A stretch of 5,349 nucleotides of DNA from Rhodoferax sp. UBA6134 (lineage in GTDB: Bacteria; Pseudomonadota; Gammaproteobacteria; Burkholderiales; Burkholderiaceae_C): assembly GCA_002422455.1 (NCBI GenBank), contig DIVK01000102.1, positions 1 to 5,349 on the forward strand. The letters run 5' to 3'. Below, piece by piece: positions 1-5,349 of the stretch; the stretch's first letter is position 1, and each line of letters begins with the position of its first letter. The position numbers and the translations under genes are program-made. The notes beneath the pieces were generated by a model, which was not told where the DNA came from, made no database searches, and saw nothing but the letters and a program-made list of their open reading frames with translations.

Positions 1-2126
1 TTGTGCAGGTTCAGGTGGCTCACGTCGCCGCCGAATTCGCCGGGCGCGGCCACGCCCACCAGGGCGTTCATGTTGGCGCCGTCCACGTAGACCCGCCCGC
101 CGTGCGCATGCACCAGGGCGCACAGTTCCTTGACGCTGGTCTCGAACACGCCGTGGGTGCTGGGGTAGGTGATCATGACCGCCGCCAGACGGGCGCTGTG
201 CTGTTCACACTTGGCTTTCAGGTCGGTCAGGTCCACATTGCCCTGGGCGTCGCAGGCGGTCACCACCACCGTCATGCCAACCATCTGGGCGCTGGCCGGG
301 TTGGTGCCGTGCGCGCTGGAGGGAATCAGGCAAATGTTGCGGTGGCCCTGACCGTGCGCGTCATGAAAGCCCTTGATGGCCAACAGGCCGGCGTATTCGC
401 CCTGTGAGCCGGCATTGGGTTGCAGGCTGATACCGGCGTAGCCGGTGGCCTGACACAACCAGGCGCGCAGTTGTTCGTCCAGTTCCAGATAGCCCAGTGA
501 CTGGCTGCGCGGTGCGAAGGGGTGGATGCGGGCAAATTCGGGCCAGGTGATGGGAATCATTTCGCTGGTGGCGTTGAGCTTCATGGTGCAACTGCCCAGC
601 GGGATCATGCTGCGGTCCAGCGCCAGGTCTTTGTCGCTCAGGCGGCGGATGTAGCGCAGCATGCCGGTCTCGCTGTGATGGGTGTTGAACACCGGGTGCG
701 TCAGGTAGACGCTGGTACGGCACAACGCAGCGGGAATCAGGGCGGCCAGTCCCGGTTCAAATGCTGCCACGCAGGGCAGGGTTTGGCCGTCTTTGGCAAA
801 GAAGGCCCAGAGCTGTGCAATATCTTCACGCGTGGTGGTCTCGTCCAGCGAGATACTCAGGCGGGTGGCCGAAACCCATCGCAGATTGACTCCCGCTGAC
901 AAGGCGCGGGCCATGATCAAGTCGGTCGCATCGTCGGTGTGAATGGTGATCGTATCGAAGGCACTGGCATGGGCCAGGGTGTAGCCCATGTTCTGCAAGC
1001 CATGCGCCAGTACGGCGGTGAATGCCGCCACGCGCTGGGCAATGCGCTTGAGCCCCTGCGGGCCGTGGTAGACCGCGTACATGCTGGCCACCACGGCGGG
1101 CAAAACCTGCGCGGTGCAGATGTTGGAGGTCGCTTTTTCGCGGCGAATGTGCTGCTCGCGGGTTTGCAAGGCCAGCCGGTAAGCGGGGTTGCCATGTACG
1201 TCCACGCTGACGCCGACCAGACGGCCGGGCATGGAGCGCTTGAACTCGTCGCGGCAGGCCAGGTAGGCTGCGTGCGGGCCGCCATTGCACAGGGGCATGC
1301 CAAAGCGCTGCGTGGTGCCTACGGCAATGTCGGCGCCCAGTTCGCCGGGGGGCATCAGCAGGGTCAGGGCCAGCAGGTCGGCGGCCATGATGACCATGCC
1401 GCCCCGGGCCTTGTAGGCGGCAATCCGAGCGCGGTGGTCGTCCACCTGGCCACTCAGGCCCGGGTATTGCAGCAATACGGCAAAGCTGTCTTCCGGCCAG
1501 GCCTCAACGCCGTTGCATGGCTTGACGGTGATGCCTAGCGGTTTGGCGCGGGTCTGAACCACCTCCAGCGTCTGGGGCAGTACGTCGCGGTCCACCAAAA
1601 ACGTAGTGGACTTGGACTTGCCCACGCGCAGCGCCAGCGTCATGGCCTCGGCCGCCGCTGTGGCCTCGTCCAGCATGGAAGCATTGGCCATCGGCATGCC
1701 GGTCAAGTCCGCAACCATGGTCTGGAAGTTCACCAGCGCTTCCATGCGGCCCTGGCTGATCTCGGCCTGGTACGGTGTGTAAGCGGTGTACCAGGCCGGG
1801 TTTTCCAGGATGTTGCGCAGAATCACGCCCGGCGTGTGGGTGTCGTAATAGCCCTGGCCGATGTAGCTCTTGAAGACATGGTTTTTGGACGCAATCGCCT
1901 TCAGTTCCGCCAGTGCGGCGGCTTCAGTAAGCGCGGCGGGGATGTCCATGGCCGTGCGGCGTGCAATCGACCGGGGCACGATGCCGTCGATGAGATCGCG
2001 CCGGGACGTGGCGCCCACGGCCTTGAGCATCAAGGCTTCGTCGGCGGCCTCAACGCCAATGTGGCGGGCCACAAATTCGGTGGTGTTTTCAAGTTCGGCC
2101 AGAGGCGCGGGGGATGGCATCAGCAT
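1..2126 (-). CDS. gcvP: Glycine dehydrogenase (decarboxylating), P-protein, 3' end outside window
   Basis: GcvP is the PLP-dependent P-protein of the glycine cleavage system. It decarboxylates glycine and transfers the aminomethyl group to the lipoyl arm of GcvH in the cytoplasm. I translated the minus strand from the ATG at 2126 and obtained 708 uninterrupted residues, with no frameshift. Family landmarks appear in order: GQGYYDTHTP near residues 90-98, GSCTMKLN at 511-518, QPNAGSQGEYAG at 569-580, SSAHGTNPASA at 603-613, and YVDGANMNA at 680-688. The last complete residues are DVSHLNLH. The next codon begins AA at the window edge, where the family has its PLP-binding lysine. E. coli GcvP has about 957 residues, so roughly a quarter of the protein is missing to the left. 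M3 is an alternative start. There is no strong Shine-Dalgarno before 2126, unlike gcvH and gcvT. It is the third gene of gcvT-gcvH-gcvP, 113 bp after gcvH. Confidence 0.97.
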   Translation of the reverse strand, partial: MLMPSPAPLAELENTTEFVARHIGVEAADEALMLKAVGATSRRDLIDGIVPRSIARRTAMDIPAALTEAAALAELKAIASKNHVFKSYIGQGYYDTHTPGVILRNILENPAWYTAYTPYQAEISQGRMEALVNFQTMVADLTGMPMANASMLDEATAAAEAMTLALRVGKSKSTTFLVDRDVLPQTLEVVQTRAKPLGITVKPCNGVEAWPEDSFAVLLQYPGLSGQVDDHRARIAAYKARGGMVIMAADLLALTLLMPPGELGADIAVGTTQRFGMPLCNGGPHAAYLACRDEFKRSMPGRLVGVSVDVHGNPAYRLALQTREQHIRREKATSNICTAQVLPAVVASMYAVYHGPQGLKRIAQRVAAFTAVLAHGLQNMGYTLAHASAFDTITIHTDDATDLIMARALSAGVNLRWVSATRLSISLDETTTREDIAQLWAFFAKDGQTLPCVAAFEPGLAALIPAALCRTSVYLTHPVFNTHHSETGMLRYIRRLSDKDLALDRSMIPLGSCTMKLNATSEMIPITWPEFARIHPFAPRSQSLGYLELDEQLRAWLCQATGYAGISLQPNAGSQGEYAGLLAIKGFHDAHGQGHRNICLIPSSAHGTNPASAQMVGMTVVVTACDAQGNVDLTDLKAKCEQHSARLAAVMITYPSTHGVFETSVKELCALVHAHGGRVYVDGANMNALVGVAAPGEFGGDVSHLNLH

Positions 2127-2145
2127 GATGAAAGACTCACAAACC

Positions 2146-2210
2146 GTTCGCCCTGAGCCTGTCGAAGGGCCGGCGAACTGGGAAAGGGGAAAGGGCTGCG
2201 ACAGGCTCAG
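2146..2210. repeat. REP-like inverted repeat in the gcvH-gcvP spacer
   Basis: The arms CTGAGCCTGTCG (2153-2164) and CGACAGGCTCAG (2199-2210) are perfect 12-base inverted copies separated by 34 bases. The left copy has its own nested dyads: GTTCGCC (2146-2152) with GGCGAAC (2172-2178), and GCCCT (2150-2154) with AGGGC (2166-2170). From memory, the core word, read as TTCGACAGGCTCAGGGCGAAC on the minus strand, resembles a short palindromic intergenic repeat scattered through many proteobacterial genomes. That identity is recollection, not a search result. It lies inside the operon, so it would be transcribed and fold in the gcvH-gcvP mRNA, where it could affect transcript stability or coupling. 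Confidence 0.6.
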
Positions 2211-2215
2211 CCAGA

Positions 2216-2231
2216 GCGGGCCCGGGCCCGC
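2216..2231. repeat. Perfect 16-bp GC palindrome just after gcvH
   Basis: The sequence GCGGGCCCGGGCCCGC is a perfect 16-base palindrome made only of G and C. It starts eight bases past the gcvH stop codon in the direction of transcription. No T-run follows on either strand, so it does not look like an intrinsic terminator. It lacks a loop, so as RNA it could form only a short hairpin. Its role is unknown; it may be an end of the neighbouring repeat element or a transcript-stabilising structure. Confidence 0.5.
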
Positions 2232-2239
2232 CCCTGGGT

Positions 2240-2611
2240 TCAGGGGTTGGCCGCGAAGCTGGTGTAGCTGGTCTCGTCCATCAGGGCGTCCAGCTCGGCG
2301 GGGTTGGCCAGCTTGACCTTGAAGAACCAGCCCGCGCCCAGCGGGTCGCTGTTGGCCAGCGCGGGGTCGGCGCGCAGCGCTTCGTTCACCTCGGTGATTT
2401 CGCCGGTGACGGGCATGTAGACGTCGGCGGCGGCCTTGACCGACTCGACCACGCCGGCTACGTCCTTGGCGGCATAGCTTTTCCCGACTTCGGGCAGATC
2501 CACAAAGACCACGTCGCCCAGGGCGTCTTGCGCGTGGTGGGTGATGCCCACGATGGCCGTGGCGCCGTCAATCTTGAGCCATTCGTGATCGGGGGTGTAT
2601 TTGATCGTCAT
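2240..2611 (-). CDS. gcvH: Glycine cleavage system H protein (lipoyl carrier)
   Basis: GcvH is the small carrier of the glycine cleavage complex. Its lipoyl-lysine arm shuttles the aminomethyl intermediate between GcvP, GcvT and the lipoamide dehydrogenase. The product is 123 residues, close to the usual 125-130. It opens with the family pattern YTPDHEWL, then VGITHHAQDALGDVVFVDLP. It contains ESVKAAADVYMPVTGEI, in which K59 is the expected lipoylation site. The C-terminal half holds NSDPLGAGWFFKVK. The start at 2611 is supported by AGGAGA at 2617-2622, five bases upstream. gcvT ends 29 bases before this start, consistent with one operon. No key residue is missing. Confidence 0.97.
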   Translation of the reverse strand: MTIKYTPDHEWLKIDGATAIVGITHHAQDALGDVVFVDLPEVGKSYAAKDVAGVVESVKAAADVYMPVTGEITEVNEALRADPALANSDPLGAGWFFKVKLANPAELDALMDETSYTSFAANP

Positions 2612-2640
2612 GAGGTTCTCCTGATAAAAATAAATGAAAT

Positions 2641-3804
2641 TTATCCGCGGTAATAGCGGGTGGGTACAAACGGCATGGCCACCACTTCCATCGGTACCGG
2701 CTTGCCGCGCACGATGGCATGGACGCGGGAGCCCAGCGCCGCGAACGCCGGCGTCACGTAGCCCATGGCGACCGGCTTGTCGATGCTGGGGCCGAGCAGA
2801 CCGCTGGTCACTTCGCCGATGCGCTGACCCGCCAGGTCCTGCAGCTCCGTGTGGTCGCGCACGGGAATGCGTTGCAGCGCCATCAGTCCGACCCGCAGGC
2901 GAGTCGGTGCGGCGGCGCCGCCTGCGAGCTGCGCCAGTACCTTGCTGGCGCCGGGAAAGCCGCCAGCCCGCGCGCCGCCGGTGCGTCGCACCTTTTGCAG
3001 GGCCCAGTTCAGACCGGCTTCCACGGGGGTGGTGTGGCTGTCAATGTCGTTGCCGTACAGGCACAGACCGGCCTCCAGTCGCAGCGAGTTGCGCGCGCCC
3101 AAACCGATGGGTTTGACCTCGGGCTGCGCCAGCAGTGTGCGCGCCAGCAGTCCGGCCTGGGCGGCATCGACCGAAATCTCGAAACCGTCTTCGCCGGTGT
3201 AGCCGCTGCGGGTGATGAAGCACGGCACCGTCTGGGCAGCGCAGGCGAGGTCAAACTGCGCGCCGGTCATGAACACCAGCTTTTCAACGCCGGGGCACAG
3301 GCGCTGCAGGGCTGTCACGGCCTGTGGGCCCTGCAGCGCCAGCAGCGCTTTGTCAGGCTGGGGGATAACCTGGCAGCGTGTGCCGATGCGAGCCTGAATG
3401 TGGGCGATGTCGCCGACCTTGCAGGCGCCGTTGACGATCACAAAAATATCACCGCCGTTGGTGTAGTCGCGGTTCACGAACATCAGGTCGTCGATGATGC
3501 CGCCCGCGTCGTTGAGAAGCAGACCGTAGCGCTGCTTGCCCACCGGCAGGTCGATCACGTCCACCGGCATCAGGGTCTCGAACGCGGCTGCGGCGTCGGG
3601 CCCGACCAGACGCAACTGGCCCATGTGGGAGACGTCAAACAAGCCCGCCGCACTGCGGGTGTGGTGGTGTTCGGCCATCAGGCCGCTCGGGTACTGCACG
3701 GGCATGGAGTACCCGGCAAATGGCACCATGCGTGCGCCCAGCTCAAGGTGCAGTGCGTTGAGCGGGGTGGTCAGCAAGGCAGGGGCGGCGTCAGAGGCGG
3801 ACAT
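2641..3804 (-). CDS. gcvT: Aminomethyltransferase, glycine cleavage T protein
   Basis: GcvT takes the aminomethyl group from lipoylated GcvH, releases ammonia and forms 5,10-methylene-tetrahydrofolate. The product is 387 residues, slightly longer than the 364 of E. coli. Family landmarks in order are GARMVPFAGYSMPVQYP (23-39), FDVSHMGQ (56-63), GGIIDDLMF (101-109) with the conserved aspartate pair D105-D106, SGYTGEDGFEI (200-210), and ARNSLRLEAGLCLYGNDID (237-255). The C-terminal domain contains VRRTGGARAGGFPG, GEVTSG and MGYV, and ends in PFVPTRYYRG. I chose the start at 3804 because AGGA (3812-3815) sits seven bases upstream and the protein N-terminus fits the family. N239 stands where E. 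coli and human have aspartate in ARDSLRLEAG; I believe this occurs in relatives too. It is the first gene of the operon, directly behind the glycine riboswitch. Confidence 0.97.
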   Translation of the reverse strand: MSASDAAPALLTTPLNALHLELGARMVPFAGYSMPVQYPSGLMAEHHHTRSAAGLFDVSHMGQLRLVGPDAAAAFETLMPVDVIDLPVGKQRYGLLLNDAGGIIDDLMFVNRDYTNGGDIFVIVNGACKVGDIAHIQARIGTRCQVIPQPDKALLALQGPQAVTALQRLCPGVEKLVFMTGAQFDLACAAQTVPCFITRSGYTGEDGFEISVDAAQAGLLARTLLAQPEVKPIGLGARNSLRLEAGLCLYGNDIDSHTTPVEAGLNWALQKVRRTGGARAGGFPGASKVLAQLAGGAAAPTRLRVGLMALQRIPVRDHTELQDLAGQRIGEVTSGLLGPSIDKPVAMGYVTPAFAALGSRVHAIVRGKPVPMEVVAMPFVPTRYYRG

Positions 3805-3828
3805 TCAAGTTTCCTGAAGGGGCGAGTC

Positions 3829-3865
3829 AAAAACCATGGCGAACGCATTGCTGCCTTCGCCAGGT
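3829..3865 (-). terminator. Intrinsic terminator hairpin, likely riboswitch expression platform
   Basis: Read on the minus strand, TGGCGAA (3862-3856) pairs perfectly with TTCGCCA (3843-3837). The stem extends outward as ACC with GGT (3865-3863 with 3835-3833) around one bulged T. Inward it continues as GCA with TGC (3854-3852 with 3847-3845), past a G-G mismatch, and closes with a GCAA loop of the GNRA type. A run of five T (3833-3829) overlaps the end of the outer stem. It lies between the second aptamer and the gcvT ribosome binding site, as expected for a transcription-control platform. I could not determine which alternative pairing excludes it. Confidence 0.65.
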
Positions 3866-3870
3866 GCTGC

Positions 3871-3993
3871 CCCCGCTGTCCGCTTTACCTGAGAGATTCG
3901 CCGGGCCGGCCAACACCCCGTTTTCACAGGACGCGCAGACTGCGGGTTGCTCCTTCGGTGGGTTGCAGTGAATGCAACCTCTCTCCAGTGGGG
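3871..3993 (-). promoter_or_regulatory. Glycine riboswitch, second aptamer
   Basis: This is the gcvT-proximal aptamer of a tandem glycine riboswitch (the Rfam glycine class). The conserved blocks are present in order on the minus strand: GGAGAGAG near 3985-3978, ACCGAAGGAGCAA near 3959-3947, and CTCTCAGGTAAAGCGGACAG ending near 3876. Stem P1 forms from CCCC and CTG (3993-3990, 3988-3986) with CAG and GGGG (3878-3876, 3874-3871), with one A-C mismatch. Stem P2 is perfect: GGTTGCA (3979-3973) with TGCAACC (3967-3961). The P3 region (about 3947-3900) is long and GC rich. Glycine binding is inferred from the family. Confidence 0.93.
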
Positions 3994-4027
3994 ATTCGTC
4001 AAACGGCCGGGCGGCCCTTCAACGCTG

Positions 4028-4114
4028 GTCAGTCCTTTTGCCTGAGCGTTCAAACCGCTGCAATCAGCCGTCCTGCGCCTTCGGCGGTTTTCGCATGGAA
4101 AACTCTCTCCTGAC
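4028..4114 (-). promoter_or_regulatory. Glycine riboswitch, first aptamer
   Basis: This is the promoter-proximal aptamer of the tandem glycine riboswitch. On the minus strand it shows GGAGAGAG (4110-4103), GCCGAAGGCGCA near 4085-4074, and the signature CTCAGGCAAAAGGAC ending at 4032. P1 is GTCAG (4114-4110) with CTGAC (4032-4028). P2 is GTTTTC (4103-4098) with GAAAAC (4092-4087), closing a five-base loop. In this family two aptamers dock on one another and together sense glycine for gcv genes; the gcvTHP operon directly downstream fits that role. Confidence 0.93.
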
Positions 4115-4122
4115 GGGGGTGG

Positions 4123-4153
4123 ATTCTAAACGAGGCGCAAGGGTGTTTGTCCA
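4123..4153 (-). promoter_or_regulatory. Candidate sigma70-type promoter for gcvTHP
   Basis: On the minus strand TAGAAT (4128-4123) matches the -10 consensus at five of six positions. TGGACA (4153-4148) matches the -35 consensus at five of six, but the 19-base spacer is longer than ideal. Transcription would start around 4117-4115, immediately before P1 of the first glycine aptamer. That placement is the main support. Confidence 0.5.
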
Positions 4154-4254
4154 GACGGACTGCGCTCATCCGGATTTCCGGGCCGGGTATGTCACTGTTG
4201 ACAAATCGCAACCGGATTGCCGTGATGCCCATCCAGAATCAGCTTCGGTGGTCT

Positions 4255-4284
4255 CTTGAATATTGTTTTTCTGGTGCGTATATC
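4255..4284 (+). promoter_or_regulatory. Candidate promoter for the Hsp20 gene
   Basis: TTGAAT (4256-4261) and TATATC (4279-4284), separated by 17 bases, make a plausible sigma70 promoter about 65 bases before the start codon. The -35 region also reads CTTGAAT, close to the heat-shock sigma32 element CTTGAAA. The matching heat-shock -10 (CCCCATNT) is only partly met by GCGTATAT (4276-4283). Heat-shock control is therefore suggested but not shown. Confidence 0.4.
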
Positions 4285-4331
4285 GGCCTGCGGTGCTCGT
4301 GGCCATTGGAGCCTCGCAAGGACATCACTTT

Positions 4332-4349
4332 GATTTTTGACAGGGGAAA
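4332..4349 (+). promoter_or_regulatory. Hsp20 ribosome binding site with possible fourU-like thermometer hairpin
   Basis: The Shine-Dalgarno AGGGG (4342-4346) lies six bases before the ATG at 4353 and fixes that start. A run of five T at 4334-4338 stands just upstream. In RNA it could pair with GGAAA (4345-4349) through three U-A and two U-G pairs around a six-base loop, or with GGGGA through four U-G pairs and one U-A pair. Both helices are weak. This arrangement resembles fourU thermometers known before bacterial small heat-shock genes, but it is an inference from a very short pairing. The ribosome binding site itself is clear. Confidence 0.35.
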
Positions 4350-4352
4350 CAT

Positions 4353-4784
4353 ATGAACTCACTGATGACACGCGGCGGTTTTCTGAATGAATTTTTCAAG
4401 GATATCTCCCCCGGCTTTTACGTCAGGCCGTTGCACGGCGATCCGTTGCCCGACCCGGGGCAGATCAAGATCGACGTCAAGGAAAACGACAAGGCGTACA
4501 CCGTCCTGGCGGAAGTTCCCGGTGTGAGTAAGGAAGATATTCAGGTGTCGCTGGACGGGCCGGTGGTCATGCTGCGGGCCGAGGTCAAGCAGCAGGATCT
4601 GCAAACCAAGGACGACAAGGTGTTGCGCAGTGAACGCTATTTCGGCTCCATCAGCCGCAGTTTTCAGTTGCCGCAGGAGATCGATACGTCCAAGGCGAGT
4701 GCCAGGTATGACAGCGGTGTGCTCACGCTCACCTTGCCCAAGAAGCAAGGTGGTGGTGGCGCACAAAACCTCAAGATCGAGTAG
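4353..4784 (+). CDS. Small heat-shock protein, Hsp20/alpha-crystallin family
   Basis: This encodes a 143-residue small heat-shock protein, an ATP-independent holdase that binds unfolding proteins in the cytoplasm and usually assembles into oligomers. A short N-terminal arm of about 37 residues (NEFFKDISPGF and following) precedes the alpha-crystallin domain. That domain begins at IKIDVKENDKAYTVLAEVPGVSKEDIQVSLDG and ends with the hallmark SGVLTLTLPK. In between, SERYFGSISRSFQLPQEID matches the family's arginine-rich loop and following strand. The C-terminal tail is short and ends NLKIE; LKI may stand in for the usual I-X-I motif that docks on neighbouring subunits. The start at 4353 is supported by AGGGG six bases upstream; M5 is an unlikely alternative. 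It is a single gene, divergent from gcvTHP and convergent with miaA. I give no gene symbol because family members are not distinguishable here. Confidence 0.95.
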   Translation: MNSLMTRGGFLNEFFKDISPGFYVRPLHGDPLPDPGQIKIDVKENDKAYTVLAEVPGVSKEDIQVSLDGPVVMLRAEVKQQDLQTKDDKVLRSERYFGSISRSFQLPQEIDTSKASARYDSGVLTLTLPKKQGGGGAQNLKIE

Positions 4785-4875
4785 GGGCCGGGCAACGGGG
4801 TGCTGCCGGATCAGAATGCTGCGCCGTGTTGTAGGTCTGGATAGAAAGGCGGCAGGCGCACAAGGTTCGGCGTGG

Positions 4876-5349
4876 TCACCGGCAGGCGTTTCCGTTCGCA
4901 ACAAAATTCCTGGCAAGGTCCAGCACTTGGGGCAGTGCGCCGGGGGCATCGCAGGCCACCACGCGGCGCTGCGGCATGGAGCGCAGCCAGGTGAGTTGGC
5001 GCTTGGCCAACTGGCGTGTGGCAAAGATGCCCTTGTCGCGCAACTCGTCCAGGGGCCAGCGGCCGTCCAGCGCCTCCCACGCCTGGCGGTAGCCGACGCA
5101 GCGCATGGAGGGCAAGTCAGGGTTCAGGTCGCCGCGCGCGCGCAGGGCTTTGACTTCATCCACCAAACCACTCGCCAGCATGGCGTCAAAGCGCTGGGCA
5201 ATGCGCTGGTGCAGCCAGCTCCGCTCTTGCGGCTCCAGCGAAATCAGCAGTGTGTCGGAGCCGGCAGGATCAATGTGATTTGGATACTCTGTCCCGCTGG
5301 AATGTGCGTCGATGGCTGTTTTTTGTGCAGTGTGAAATGAGGACAGGGG
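4876..5349 (-). CDS. miaA: tRNA dimethylallyltransferase, C-terminal half, 5' end outside window
   Basis: MiaA transfers a dimethylallyl group from DMAPP to N6 of adenosine 37 in tRNAs that read codons starting with U. This is the first step toward ms2i6A and stabilises codon pairing. The frame is open from the right edge to the TGA at 4876-4878, giving 157 residues. The family usually has about 310-320, so about half is present. Visible motifs are PLSSFH at the edge (matching the family pattern TGQPLS), ISLEPQERSWLHQRIAQRF, MRCVGYRQAWEAL (starting at 5106), and GIFATRQLAKRQLTWLRS (near 4978-5031); E. coli has very similar RCVGYRQ and FATRQLAKRQ blocks. The stretch between PLSSFH and ISLEP, about 30 residues, looks poorly conserved. 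The internal ATG at 5181 is not the real start, because homology continues upstream of it. The gene converges on the Hsp20 gene across a 91-bp gap. Confidence 0.95.
   Translation of the reverse strand, partial: PLSSFHTAQKTAIDAHSSGTEYPNHIDPAGSDTLLISLEPQERSWLHQRIAQRFDAMLASGLVDEVKALRARGDLNPDLPSMRCVGYRQAWEALDGRWPLDELRDKGIFATRQLAKRQLTWLRSMPQRRVVACDAPGALPQVLDLARNFVANGNACR

Noticed and set aside
326..1303. Several minus-strand open frames of 69-154 codons in this stretch
   Set aside because: They are out-of-frame shadows of gcvP. The true frame is continuous through all of them, so they do not indicate a broken gcvP.
939..1538. Plus-strand open frame of 199 codons inside gcvP
   Set aside because: It lies wholly antisense to an intact, motif-rich gcvP reading frame, and no family is recognisable in it.
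2719..4113. Plus-strand open frame of 464 codons antisense to gcvT and the riboswitch leader
   Set aside because: It mirrors the strongly supported gcvT gene and continues through a folded RNA leader. Its product matches no family I recognise. Long antisense frames are common in high-GC genes.
4788..4809. Hairpin CCGGGCA / TGCCGG after the Hsp20 stop as a terminator
   Set aside because: The stem is six pairs with a bulged G and a nine-base loop. No T-run follows on either strand, so I do not call an intrinsic terminator. The rest of the convergent gap up to miaA shows nothing else.
4359..5024. Minus-strand open frame of 221 codons antisense to the Hsp20 gene
   Set aside because: It is a shadow of Hsp20 and of the miaA end in another frame, and contains no recognisable domain.
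1..5349. CRISPR arrays, tRNA or rRNA genes, insertion sequences, phage or defence genes
   Set aside because: I saw no direct-repeat arrays, tRNA-like cloverleaf, transposase motifs or unknown accessory genes. All coding space is explained by gcvP, gcvH, gcvT, Hsp20 and miaA.

Overview
This window looks like ordinary core chromosome of a betaproteobacterium, most likely Burkholderiales and close to Comamonadaceae. That placement rests on overall high GC, the wording of the GcvT, GcvP and MiaA proteins, and a tandem glycine riboswitch ahead of gcvT. It is an inference from recalled family sequences, not from a search.

Layout from left to right. Positions 1-3804 on the minus strand hold the glycine cleavage operon in transcription order gcvT, gcvH, gcvP. 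gcvP runs off the left edge after residue 708, and the window ends inside the codon where the PLP-binding lysine is expected. The gcvH-gcvP gap (2127-2239) carries a 16-bp GC palindrome and a REP-like inverted repeat. Upstream of gcvT (3829-4114) lies a tandem glycine riboswitch with two aptamers, followed by a hairpin and T-run that looks like its transcription terminator. A promoter candidate (4123-4153) would start transcription almost exactly at the first aptamer. Positions 4115-4352 form a divergent promoter region, which also serves a plus-strand small heat-shock protein gene of the Hsp20/alpha-crystallin family (4353-4784). After a 91-bp convergent gap, the 3' end of miaA (tRNA dimethylallyltransferase) enters on the minus strand (4876-5349) and runs off the right edge.

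How the genes work together: GcvP decarboxylates glycine and loads the aminomethyl group onto the lipoyl arm of GcvH. GcvT releases ammonia and passes the one-carbon unit to tetrahydrofolate. The riboswitch lets glycine itself set expression of these three proteins. The Hsp20 gene and miaA are functionally separate neighbours.

I found no previously undescribed system here. The observations most worth a second look are regulatory: the riboswitch expression platform and its long inter-aptamer linker, a possible RNA thermometer at the Hsp20 ribosome binding site, and the repeat-rich gcvH-gcvP spacer.
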